Assembly: GCA_965530755.1 (NCBI GenBank)
Contig: CBESNA010000001.1
Span: 62,001 to 126,000, forward strand
Direction: 5' to 3'
Length of the DNA: 64,000 bases
Origin: SZUA-35 sp965530755
GTDB lineage: Bacteria > Actinomycetota > Acidimicrobiia > Acidimicrobiales > SZUA-35
Shown here: positions 56,477 through 64,000 of the stretch, in pieces
Numbering within the stretch: position 1 is the first letter of the stretch
How the letters are laid out: each line of letters begins with the position of its first letter
Position numbers and translations under genes: made by a program
Notes under the pieces: model-generated
Seen by the model: only the letters and a program-made list of their open reading frames with translations
Told to the model about the DNA's origin: nothing
Databases searched by the model: none

Positions 56477-57763
56477 TCAATCCACCGCTGAGAAGTGCAG
56501 ATATTGGTCGCGCCCTGGGCCTGTCGATGCGAGTGTGACGGGCACGCCAACTCGTGCTTCGAGCTCACGGAGGTAGGCCGCTGCGTTCGGATGGAGATCG
56601 CCCGGCTCACGAGCGGCGGTCAGATCGGTCTTCCATCCCGGGAACTCTTCATAGATGGGGACGGCGCGATGAAGATCGGACTGGTGGTACGGCAATTGCT
56701 CGACTCGGCGACCATCGATGTCGTAGGCAACACACATCTTCACCGTTTCGAAGGTGTCGAGCACGTCGAGCTTCGTGACGGCCAGCTCCGTCAGACCGTT
56801 GATCCGGGCTGCGTGACGCATCATCACCGCATCGAACCACCCCGGACGCCGTTTGCGGCCGGTGTTCGTCCCGAACTCGCGCCCGACTTCGACCATCCGA
56901 TCGCCGTCGTCATCGAACAACTCGGTGGGGAAGGGACCAGCACCGACTCTGGTGATGTAGGCCTTCGCGATCCCAACGACCCGAGTGATCTCCTTCGGAC
57001 CGATACCTGCGCCGGCGCACACACCACCGGCGATCGGATTGCTGGAGGTCACGAACGGATACGTACCGTGATCGAGATCGAGGAACGTCGCCTGAGCGCC
57101 TTCGAACAGGACGTGCTGATCGGCTTCCAACGCTTCGTGGATGAGGTTGACCGAGTCGGCGATGTGTGGCGCCAGCCCCTCGAGGCAGTTGCTCAAGACG
57201 TTGTCGGCCAGCTGATCCGGATCGACCGGCAAGCGATTGAAGACCTTGGTGAGGACCTTGTTGGTGTGCGACAACGTGGCATGGAGCTTCTGGCGGAAGA
57301 TGGCCTCGTCGAGCAGGTCCTGCACTCGAATACCCACGCGCATGGCCTTGTCTGCATAAGCCGGACCGATACCGCGCTTCGTTGTGCCGAGTTTCGCTTT
57401 GCCCAGATGGCGTTCGTGCAGCGCATCGAGCTCTTGGTGATACGGCAGGATCAGGTGCGCATTACCTGAAACCTTCAGCCGTGAACAGTCGATACCTCGA
57501 CGGGTGAGCTGATCCTTCTCCTTCAGCAGGACAAAGGGATCGACCACGACGCCGTTGCCGATCACCGGCGTGATGTGGTCGTAGAAGACGCCGCTCGGGA
57601 TCAGCTGGATCTTGAACGTTTCCTCACCGATGACGATGGTGTGGCCGGCGTTGTGGCCGCCCTGGTACCGGACGACCATCGACATCTCTTTCGAGAGGAG
57701 GTCGGTGAACTTTCCCTTCCCCTCATCGCCCCACTGCGTTCCGACCACGATTGTTGCTGGCAC
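56477..57763 (-). CDS. purA: Adenylosuccinate synthetase
   Basis: PurA joins IMP and aspartate using GTP. The 428-residue product has the catalytic start VVGTQWGDEGKGKFTD, GGHNAGHTI, GTTKRGIGPAYADKAMR, FEGAQATFLDLDHGTYPFVTSSN and GGVCAGAGIGP. TKLDVLD gives guanine specificity. Start is GTG. Length normal. With purB nearby, it gives both final steps to AMP. Confidence 0.97.
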   Translation of the reverse strand: MPATIVVGTQWGDEGKGKFTDLLSKEMSMVVRYQGGHNAGHTIVIGEETFKIQLIPSGVFYDHITPVIGNGVVVDPFVLLKEKDQLTRRGIDCSRLKVSGNAHLILPYHQELDALHERHLGKAKLGTTKRGIGPAYADKAMRVGIRVQDLLDEAIFRQKLHATLSHTNKVLTKVFNRLPVDPDQLADNVLSNCLEGLAPHIADSVNLIHEALEADQHVLFEGAQATFLDLDHGTYPFVTSSNPIAGGVCAGAGIGPKEITRVVGIAKAYITRVGAGPFPTELFDDDGDRMVEVGREFGTNTGRKRRPGWFDAVMMRHAARINGLTELAVTKLDVLDTFETVKMCVAYDIDGRRVEQLPYHQSDLHRAVPIYEEFPGWKTDLTAAREPGDLHPNAAAYLRELEARVGVPVTLASTGPGRDQYLHFSAVD

Positions 57764-57771
57764 GGGGCGGA

Positions 57772-57777
57772 ACTGTA
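57772..57777 (-). promoter_or_regulatory. -10 box of near-leaderless promoter (purA)
   Basis: TACAGT on the minus strand ends eight bases before the GTG at 57763. Confidence 0.45.
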
Positions 57778-57809
57778 TTGGTGCCTGACTTCATTCCCCT
57801 CGCTCGGCG

Positions 57810-59126
57810 TCAGGTGATCGGGGAGGTGTCGAACGGCGTCGACATGGCTCCGCTCTGGGCGATGTCCGGATCGGGCATGGTTTCTGCCTCCTCGGGCTCC
57901 GTCTCCGGTTCGGGAATGATCAGCAGTGCAATGGCAGCGATCATCGCGGCACCAGCGACGACGAGGGCCGCCAGTTCCGACACCGCACCGATGAGGAACG
58001 ATCCACCCGCGGCCCCGATCATCAACGACAAGTTGAGCGTGGATGCCGCTGTACTTCGATTGGCTGCTCGGACGTGGCGGTGGAGCGCGATGGCCAAGAG
58101 CGGCAGCAAGGCTCCGAGAACGAAGCCCACCGTGACGTAGGTGAAGACCCGGAAATACCACTGACCGAGGGCCGTCGGCACCAGCATCAGGGCCATCGCG
58201 ATGAGCAGAGCGCCGGCGGCCCGCTGGACCGAGCCGAAGCCGGACTCGAATCGTGAAGTGAGGAGTGATGAGACGGCCGAGATGCCCCACGAACCGGCGA
58301 CGAGCGGGCCAAAGAACAGCAGTGCTCGATCGGTTCCGACGCCTTCGGCCAGACCGACGGGTGTCAGCAGCTCGGTGCTGGCGATTGCGCCTCCGACCGA
58401 GACCATGGCGATACAGGTCCATCGTGGGACTGGGCTGTCGAGCGCGTTCGTGAGACCCGCGACCGTGGTGCGGAAGACACCACCGATGGGTATGGCCTCC
58501 GGTGGGCGATTCTCGATCATGGTCCGCCACGTCACGACCAGGTCGACGAGGAGCATGGCGGCCCCGAGCAGGAAAATGGGGGCGAAGACGAGTCGGTCCG
58601 GCACCGCTCCCGAATACAGCTGAGGCAGGAACGCCGCGGTGAGCGAGCCGGTCGCCCAACCGGCGTTGTGAGCCGCCTCCGCCCTCGACAGACCATGCAG
58701 CACCGCCGGGTCCTTGGCGTCACCGATCTCGTCGACGAACCAGGCATCAGCAGCCCCGGAGAACAGCGCTCGACCGATGCCGAGCAATGCGGCCGCGTAG
58801 ATGATGTCGATCAGGCCATTCGCTCCGGACAGGATCGCGTAAGCCCCCATCATGATCCACGATGCCAACAGCTTCGTCTTACGCCGGCCCCACACGTCGG
58901 CGATTGCCCCAGAAGGCACTTCGACGACAGCAATGAGGATCGAGTAGACCGCCATGATCACGCCGATCTTGGCGACGGTGAAGTCGAGGATGTCCATGTG
59001 CAGGATGCGAACCGTTCCTGCGCACCCGAATGCGAAGGAGGTCACGAAACGCATCGTCGCGAGGACTCGCGTCAGTTCTTTCGCCCGTGTCGTCGAGCGG
59101 GGAGGCACCGTGGACAAGGGGAACAT
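57810..59126 (-). CDS. Major facilitator superfamily transporter
   Basis: The 438-residue protein has about twelve membrane helices. IAVVEVPSGAIADVWGRRKTK is the MFS loop 2-3 signature, and GIGRALFSGAADAWFVDEIGD the fifth-helix region seen in multidrug-type permeases. The C-terminal tail is acidic (PEPETEPEEAETMPDPD). Substrate unknown. It is transcribed toward purA, 46 bases away. Confidence 0.85.
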   Translation of the reverse strand: MFPLSTVPPRSTTRAKELTRVLATMRFVTSFAFGCAGTVRILHMDILDFTVAKIGVIMAVYSILIAVVEVPSGAIADVWGRRKTKLLASWIMMGAYAILSGANGLIDIIYAAALLGIGRALFSGAADAWFVDEIGDAKDPAVLHGLSRAEAAHNAGWATGSLTAAFLPQLYSGAVPDRLVFAPIFLLGAAMLLVDLVVTWRTMIENRPPEAIPIGGVFRTTVAGLTNALDSPVPRWTCIAMVSVGGAIASTELLTPVGLAEGVGTDRALLFFGPLVAGSWGISAVSSLLTSRFESGFGSVQRAAGALLIAMALMLVPTALGQWYFRVFTYVTVGFVLGALLPLLAIALHRHVRAANRSTAASTLNLSLMIGAAGGSFLIGAVSELAALVVAGAAMIAAIALLIIPEPETEPEEAETMPDPDIAQSGAMSTPFDTSPIT

Positions 59127-59316
59127 CGTAGTGCAGGCGGACTCGCCATCAGCTGAGCTTCGGGCGTTCCCACGGCACGCGCTCGTCGACGTAGAGGGCG
59201 ACTACGTCATCGGAATACGTCATCTGACGGATCCGCTCCGGGGACCGGGCGATCAGAGTGTTGAGGGCAAGGGGAACACGCCCCAACTGAGGGACTGAAC
59301 CACGAAGGAGACCACC

Positions 59317-59340
59317 ATGCAGGGTGCAACCTGGAGCTGA
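59317..59340 (+). CDS. Seven-residue leader peptide ORF
   Basis: The ATG at 59317 has a perfect AAGGAG six bases upstream and opens MQGATWS followed by a stop. A strong terminator hairpin begins 24 bases after the stop, and the LuxR gene starts 100 bases downstream. This is the layout of an attenuator or upstream-ORF control element. The rest of the gap 59127-59316 shows no convincing gene; a minus-strand frame ending at 59149 is possible but has no clear start. Confidence 0.5.
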   Translation: MQGATWS

Positions 59341-59363
59341 GCAAGCAAGATCGCAAAACCAAC

Positions 59364-59411
59364 AACGTCTTCGACCTCCACACCGCCTGTGGAGGTCGAA
59401 GTCGTTTTTGG
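59364..59411 (+). terminator. Strong terminator/attenuator ahead of the LuxR gene
   Basis: CTTCGACCTCCACA and TGTGGAGGTCGAAG form a perfect 14-bp stem around CCGCC. AACG/CGTT pair outside a single mismatch, and TTTTT follows. It stands between the leader ORF and the regulator gene, in the sense direction, 30 bases before the regulator start. Confidence 0.85.
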
Positions 59412-59440
59412 GCACATCCCCTCACCTGGAGGATCCCCGC

Positions 59441-62434
59441 ATGAACCACACTGTCGATGTGGAGGACACAGGTTCGGAGTATCCGAGTCACGTCGATGAC
59501 GCGCGCCCCGTGGTCGTCGGACGCGCCGACGAACTGGCCCGGTTGACCGAACTGGCCGATCGATCGGTCGAGGAAGGGGCTCGTATCGTCTTCGTTTCCG
59601 GCGAGGCCGGAATCGGCAAGAGCACCCTGATCGGGCGGTTCACCGACGACCTGGCCGATGCCCGTTGGGCGGTCCACACCGGACACTGCATCGAGTACGC
59701 CGACCGCACGCTCCCGTTCGGCCCGATCGTGACGATCATCCGATCACTTCTCGCAGACCTGGCCGACGATGCCGACGACGTGATCGGACGTCACCGAACC
59801 GACCTGGCAGCGCTGCTGCCCGAGCTGGATCCAGGCGGGGCCGACAGTGCGTCACTGACCGGCGACGTCGACCGTCTGATCGACGCAATCTCGACCGTGC
59901 TGATCCGGGCCGCCGAGCATCGACCCATGGTCCTCTTCATCGAGGACATTCACTGGGCCGACGCCGCTACTCGCGACCTGATCTCGTCACTGGTCCACTC
60001 CCTCGGCACCAGCCGCATCCTCATGATCGTCTCGGAGCGGACCGGCGCTGTGGCGCGCGGTCGTACGTTCCACACGTGGTTGGCCGAACTGCGCCGTTTC
60101 CCCAACGTGGAGACCATCGCGCTGGCAGGCCTGACTCGATCGGCGTTGGCCGAGCAAGCCGCAGCAATCCTCGGCCACGAGGTCGACGACGCCGCATTGT
60201 CCGAACTCGAGGCTCGGACCGGCGGCAATGCCTACTTCGCCCACGAACTCCTCCACGCGAGGCGAGCGGGCGCGACGGAGCTCCCCCGTTCGCTGGCCGA
60301 GTTCCTGCTCAGCCGGACCCAACGGCTCACCGGCGACGAACAACGTGTGCTGCAGGCCATGGCCGTGGCCGGTGGACCCGTGAGCCACCGCACACTCAGC
60401 GAGGTCCTGCCCGACCTCGACATGGGATCGCTGACTCGACAGCTGTACGACGCGTCGTTCATCGTGATCGACGGATCCAATCTGGCGTTCGGCCATGCAC
60501 TCATGCGCGAGGCAATCCTGCGCAACCTGCTTCCCTTCGAGACCGAGAACCTTCATCGCAGGCTCGCCGAGCACATCGCCTCCACGATCGGCCGGACGTC
60601 GTCGCCGGCCGACCTCGCTGCGCTCGCCCTGCACTGGAAGGGCGCAAATGACGAGACCCGCACCCTTGCCGCCGCGGTTCGTGCCGCTGAGGCTGCCGCC
60701 GGGGTCGCAGCCTTCGACTCCGCCGCCGACCTCGCCCATCTCGCCATCGGCGAATGGGAGCGGGTCGACGATCCGGAGGAGGCCACCGGATCCACCCGTG
60801 ATCGGTTGATCGTCGCTGCGTCCGATTGGCTCGTCGCATCGAATCGGCCGCGAGAAGCTGCCGAAATGTTGCGTGACGCGATCTCGACGATCGGCCACAC
60901 GCTGCCTGACGGACGCCGAGCGCTCCTGCTGGCCAAGCTGGCCCCAATTCAGTTCGACATGGGCAGACCGACCGAGGCCAAAGATCTCATGGCCGCCGCC
61001 GTGACGCTCGTTGGCGACGAGGTGTCCGCAGAGGCGGCCGAGGTCCACCATCGGTCGTCGAAGCTCTCGGTCGTCATCGGCCAGATCCATCCCGCCATCG
61101 AATCCGCCAAGAAGGCGATCGCAATCGCCGAGCGCAGCGGCCCCGACGTGGTCCTGGTCGAAGCCCTCACGACCAAAGCTCTGGGCATGGGCGTGACCGA
61201 CAGCCTCCAGCGCGGGGTCGAGCTGGTCCAGGACGCTCGTCGGCGGGCCGTGGCGCAGAACATGACATCGCAAGTGGCGAGCACCTACCGCACCGAGATG
61301 ATGATCCTCAACTACCGCGTGGGGAGGACACCAGAGTCCCTCACCGTCCTGCGGGACGGCCTCGCCTACGCGGAGCAGCATTGTGGACCGAGTCTGCGCC
61401 TCGACATCCAGCTCGATCTCGCTCTCGGGCTGGTGGAGTCCGGCCGCCTCGTGGAGGCCGCACCGGTCATCACACAGTTGTTGAAGACTCCGTTCGAGAG
61501 CCTGCGCGGCCTGGTCATCCTCCAGGCTGCAGGTCTTCACGGGCTGCTCGCAGGCGACCTCGATGGAGCGGCAGAGCATCTCGCGGCCGCCAGTGACCTT
61601 TCGCGTGACTTCCGTTCAGCACAGGAGACAGGATTCCAGCACCGCCTCGAGGCAGAGTTGGCACGTCGCCAGGGACGTTTCGACGACGCCGAGGCACTGA
61701 TCGATCATGCGCTCGAATTGCAGTTGGCGAGCGACAACATCACCTTCACACGGGAGTCGATCCTCGAGAAGTGCCGGCTGGCGCGAGCAGTTGCGGCGGA
61801 GGACATCGATCGGGCGTCGCGCATGCGAGCCGACGTTGGCGAGCTCGTGGTGCACCTTGCCTCCCAGGATCCGGCGTCGGCCGCATTGACCGAACTCATG
61901 CACCTCGAACTTCGGACCATCGACAACACGGCCACGTCGGTCCAAGCACGCGCCGCCATCGATGTGCTCGAGACGTACGGATTCGGAGCGGACATCCTCC
62001 AAGCGACCCTGACGCGAGCCCAGCTTCTCGCCGACGAACATCTTGTGGGCGGCGACCTCTTGGAATCGAGCGAGCGGATGGTCGACACCCTCGTCGAGCT
62101 CCGCGAGCTCGGGACGTCGTCTGGCATGTTCTGGCTCTGCGAGGGTGCCGATCGAATCACGGAGCGGTTGGGGATGGCGATCGATCTCACCGAGGACGTC
62201 GAGGTATCCGAGACGGTGTCCGAGCCCGATCACGGCCTGACCGCCCGAGAGGTCGAGGTGCTGGCGCTCCTCGCCGAGGGCATGACCAACAAAGAGATCG
62301 GTGCCGAGCTCTACGTCAGCCACCGGACGATCAGCACTCATGTCTCCAACCTCCTCGCCAAGCTTCACCTCAAGAACCGCTCCGAGGCGGCCGCTGCCTA
62401 TCACCGACTGGGGTTTGCTCCCGCCGACCGCTAG
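59441..62434 (+). CDS. LuxR-family regulator with AAA/ATPase domain (LAL type)
   Basis: The 997-residue protein has an N-terminal AAA module: VGRADELARL, Walker A GEAGIGKST (about 54-62), Walker B MVLFIEDIHWADAA, and ALSELEARTGGNAYFAHELL as in LAL regulators. A long helical TPR-like middle follows (residues about 450-880). The C-terminal LuxR HTH reads LTAREVEVLALLAEGMTNKEI then YVSHRTISTHVSNLL. These large regulators bind ATP and an inducer, and activate their targets. GGAGGAT precedes the ATG. The adjacent MFS gene downstream is a possible target. Confidence 0.92.
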   Translation: MNHTVDVEDTGSEYPSHVDDARPVVVGRADELARLTELADRSVEEGARIVFVSGEAGIGKSTLIGRFTDDLADARWAVHTGHCIEYADRTLPFGPIVTIIRSLLADLADDADDVIGRHRTDLAALLPELDPGGADSASLTGDVDRLIDAISTVLIRAAEHRPMVLFIEDIHWADAATRDLISSLVHSLGTSRILMIVSERTGAVARGRTFHTWLAELRRFPNVETIALAGLTRSALAEQAAAILGHEVDDAALSELEARTGGNAYFAHELLHARRAGATELPRSLAEFLLSRTQRLTGDEQRVLQAMAVAGGPVSHRTLSEVLPDLDMGSLTRQLYDASFIVIDGSNLAFGHALMREAILRNLLPFETENLHRRLAEHIASTIGRTSSPADLAALALHWKGANDETRTLAAAVRAAEAAAGVAAFDSAADLAHLAIGEWERVDDPEEATGSTRDRLIVAASDWLVASNRPREAAEMLRDAISTIGHTLPDGRRALLLAKLAPIQFDMGRPTEAKDLMAAAVTLVGDEVSAEAAEVHHRSSKLSVVIGQIHPAIESAKKAIAIAERSGPDVVLVEALTTKALGMGVTDSLQRGVELVQDARRRAVAQNMTSQVASTYRTEMMILNYRVGRTPESLTVLRDGLAYAEQHCGPSLRLDIQLDLALGLVESGRLVEAAPVITQLLKTPFESLRGLVILQAAGLHGLLAGDLDGAAEHLAAASDLSRDFRSAQETGFQHRLEAELARRQGRFDDAEALIDHALELQLASDNITFTRESILEKCRLARAVAAEDIDRASRMRADVGELVVHLASQDPASAALTELMHLELRTIDNTATSVQARAAIDVLETYGFGADILQATLTRAQLLADEHLVGGDLLESSERMVDTLVELRELGTSSGMFWLCEGADRITERLGMAIDLTEDVEVSETVSEPDHGLTAREVEVLALLAEGMTNKEIGAELYVSHRTISTHVSNLLAKLHLKNRSEAAAAYHRLGFAPADR

Positions 62435-62449
62435 TTCGGGTCCTCTCGT

Positions 62450-62455
62450 TAGGGT
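62450..62455 (+). promoter_or_regulatory. -10 box of leaderless promoter (MFS gene)
   Basis: TAGGGT ends six bases before the GTG at 62462. Confidence 0.5.
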
Positions 62456-62461
62456 CACCGC

Positions 62462-63631
62462 GTGAGCGTCGGCCGATCCCAACTCGTCCGGCTGACGGCA
62501 GGCAAAGCGGTGGCGAACACGGCGCTGCGTTGGATCCCGTTCTTCCTCCCGACGCTTGCGGTGGCCTTCGCCGCCAGCACCGAACAGCTGACGGCGATCC
62601 TCGGCTTCGGCGAGATGGCAGGTCTGTGCACGTTGTTGGCCGGTCGAACCCTCGACGGTGGGCGCGAGCGATGGATCATGTCCGGGTCGCTGGTCGTGGT
62701 CGGATGCTCGGCCCTTCTCGCGTTGATCGGTTCGTTGTCGGCGTTCGCCGTTTCGTTCGTCGTGTTGATCATCGGGGTTTCGCTCTACACCGTCGGAGGC
62801 CACACGTACCTCAGCAGGCGGGTTCCCTTCGACCGCAGAGCACGGGCCATCGGGAGCTTCGAGACGTCCTGGGCGCTGGCGCTGCTCATCGGTGCCCCGC
62901 TGGTCGCGCTTCTCATCACCGGGTTCGGATGGCGTGGGCCTTTCGTGGCCGTCGCCGTTGCTGCCCTCGGCATGGCGGTGGTGGTCGCGACCACCACCGA
63001 TGTCGTCCAGCCGACCGCAGATGCACTCGGCTCGTACCAGCGTCGCCCCCTCACGGCGCAAGCCTGGCGGCTGATCTTCGCCTCTGCCGCGACCGCGATG
63101 GCGGGGCTCACCACCATCGTGATCGCCGGGACCTGGCTCGACGATCGCCTCGGCGTCTCCACCGGTGGGATCGGCCTCGTTGCCATGGCATTCGGCATGA
63201 CCGAGCTCTCGTCATCGGTCTCGTCGGCCACCTTCGCCGATCGAGTCGGCAAGGTCACCAGCACTCGAGCCGCGCTACTGCTCGTGCTCGCCGGTGCTGC
63301 CGTGATGACCCAAGCTGACGATTCCCTCGCGATCGGTTTGGTTGGCCTCATGTGTTTCTTCCTGGGCTTCGAGTACGCCATCGTCACGTCGTTCTCGATC
63401 GTCAGCGAGGCCATGCCCGAGGCCCGCGGCCGAGCACTTGCCACGAGCAGTGCCATCGGCACCTTCGCCAGGGGCACGGGGACCGTGGCCAGCGGAGCCC
63501 TGTATGCCCGCTGGGGAATCAGCGGTCCGGTCGGGTTGACCGCCGCCGCCGCCATCGTGGCGATGGGCCTCCTGACGCTCGATAACCGCTCTTTGGACCA
63601 GGGCGCCCCCGATCCCGGCTCGGTCTCCTGA
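62462..63631 (+). CDS. Major facilitator superfamily transporter
   Basis: The 389-residue protein has twelve membrane helices. GFGEMAGLCTLLAGRTLDGG and YLSRRVPFDRRARAIGSFETSWALALL are MFS loop motifs, and EYAIVTSFSIVSEAMPEARGRAL the corresponding motif of the second half. It resembles sugar-efflux/multidrug types. The start is GTG behind TAGGGT, 27 bases after the LuxR gene's stop; so it has its own promoter but may also be read from the LuxR transcript. Substrate unknown. Confidence 0.85.
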   Translation: MSVGRSQLVRLTAGKAVANTALRWIPFFLPTLAVAFAASTEQLTAILGFGEMAGLCTLLAGRTLDGGRERWIMSGSLVVVGCSALLALIGSLSAFAVSFVVLIIGVSLYTVGGHTYLSRRVPFDRRARAIGSFETSWALALLIGAPLVALLITGFGWRGPFVAVAVAALGMAVVVATTTDVVQPTADALGSYQRRPLTAQAWRLIFASAATAMAGLTTIVIAGTWLDDRLGVSTGGIGLVAMAFGMTELSSSVSSATFADRVGKVTSTRAALLLVLAGAAVMTQADDSLAIGLVGLMCFFLGFEYAIVTSFSIVSEAMPEARGRALATSSAIGTFARGTGTVASGALYARWGISGPVGLTAAAAIVAMGLLTLDNRSLDQGAPDPGSVS

Positions 63632-63689
63632 GGAAACCTCGCGACTTCTTCGCCCGCTTCTCGTCAGTATCTCCACAAGCGATCACGAA

Positions 63690-64000
63690 ATGGCGGGCAG
63701 ACCAGTGGCGAGCAAGAGGCGGACGCGTCCGGCGGAGATCCGGGTGCGCGACGGCATGGGCGTGGCGACGGTCTGGGCGACTGCCTCACTCCTCAGCGGA
63801 GGCAGCGTTGGGACGGCCGTGCTGACGGGAGCCGGACTGGGTGTCGCTTCGGGCAGCGCTCTCGGCCTTTCCCTGCGAAGCACGCAACGGCCGGTCATCA
63901 AGACGGCGACGGCGGAACGGGTGGCAGTCACTACAGCGGCGATCACCGCGACAGGGGCGCTGCTGTCGGCGGTCGGCCTGCTCACCCTTACCTGGCTCTG
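63690..64000 (+). CDS. Membrane protein, N-terminal part (runs off window)
   Basis: An ATG at 63690 opens a frame with no stop to the window end (103 complete codons). The product starts MAGRPVASKRRTRPAEIRV, a basic head. Two hydrophobic Gly/Ala-rich stretches follow (GVATVWATASLLSGG and LTGAGLGVASGSALGLSL), then a third near the edge (ALLSAVGLLTLTWL). No family can be assigned from this part. An opposite-strand frame of similar length exists but has a lower-complexity product. Confidence 0.5.
   Translation, partial: MAGRPVASKRRTRPAEIRVRDGMGVATVWATASLLSGGSVGTAVLTGAGLGVASGSALGLSLRSTQRPVIKTATAERVAVTTAAITATGALLSAVGLLTLTWL

Noticed and set aside
59149..59415. Minus-strand ORF of 88 codons between the MFS and LuxR genes
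   Set aside because: Its first half is antisense to the leader ORF and terminator and no start codon has support. Only the last 25-45 codons could be real, which is not enough to call a gene.
61616..63061. 481-codon minus-strand frame opposite the LuxR and MFS genes
   Set aside because: Low-complexity, charged product; the plus strand encodes clear LuxR HTH and MFS sequences.

Overview
The window is high-GC DNA from an actinobacterium, most likely of the class Acidimicrobiia (Ilumatobacter-like); the class is an inference from gene content, not a search. Actinobacterial markers are the mycothiol glycosyltransferase MshA, a WhiB iron-sulfur regulator, F420/LLM-type oxidoreductases, an RsiG-like c-di-GMP sensor, ClpS followed by DUF2017, and a caa3/aa3 oxidase cluster. 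Genes are packed tightly, with many 4-base ATGA/GTGA overlaps. At least sixteen gene starts (mostly GTG) sit only 6-8 bases behind a TANNNT -10 box, the layout of leaderless transcription. I find about 60 protein genes and four tRNAs; no rRNA, CRISPR array, prophage or transposase was seen.

Layout. 1-7.4 kb, minus strand: rex (cut by the window edge), a shortened AMP-binding protein, a tiny membrane protein, a SAM-hydrolase (DUF62) and proC; then ybjN-like, mshA, an XRE regulator, an RsiG-like protein, a degenerate CdsA-like membrane protein and a MoaD/ThiS protein. 7.5-14.4 kb: an LLM oxidoreductase, a VOC/hydrolase pair, histidine phosphatase plus YgjP-like peptidase, a CapA protein and a lipoprotein. 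14.4-22.7 kb: tRNA-Lys, two tandem glutamine-cyclotransferase lipoproteins, two tandem flavodoxin-fold reductases, an acyl-ACP desaturase behind a TetR-type operator, dUTPase, oligoribonuclease and a thioesterase. 22.7-29.6 kb: a small transcribed unit, whiB, a 42-bp tandem repeat, TlpA/CcdA, a poly-gamma-glutamate hydrolase, an LLM enzyme, pdxH and an ABC exporter. Three copies of a palindromic repeat sit at gene ends here.

29.6-40.4 kb is the respiratory region. A minus-strand cluster encodes oxidase subunits I, II (with fused cytochrome c), III and IV plus CtaG. It also holds a second subunit-I/subunit-III pair in which the subunit I copy has lost five of the six metal-binding histidines. 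Heme O and heme A synthases (ctaB, ctaA) are divergently transcribed beside it. 40.4-43.4 kb: clpS, DUF2017, degV, plsY and a tRNA-Glu/Asp/Phe cluster with repeated perfect hairpins between Asp and Phe. 43.4-53.6 kb: an old-yellow-enzyme-type flavoprotein, a Gmad2 protein, a compact arsenate-resistance operon (ArsR-ArsC fusion, GAPDH, ArsJ), an ABC exporter, a GH5 lipoprotein and a small CPCHLP membrane protein. 53.6-64 kb: purB, a zinc-finger/proline-rich protein, purA, two MFS transporters, and a large LuxR/AAA regulator preceded by a seven-codon leader ORF and a strong terminator.

The strongest leads for new biology are the ligand-less oxidase subunit I with its own subunit III, the RsiG-like protein with one canonical and one altered c-di-GMP motif, the calcium-loop-like insertion in oxidase subunit II, the leader ORF/terminator ahead of the LuxR gene, and the hairpin array inside the tRNA cluster.
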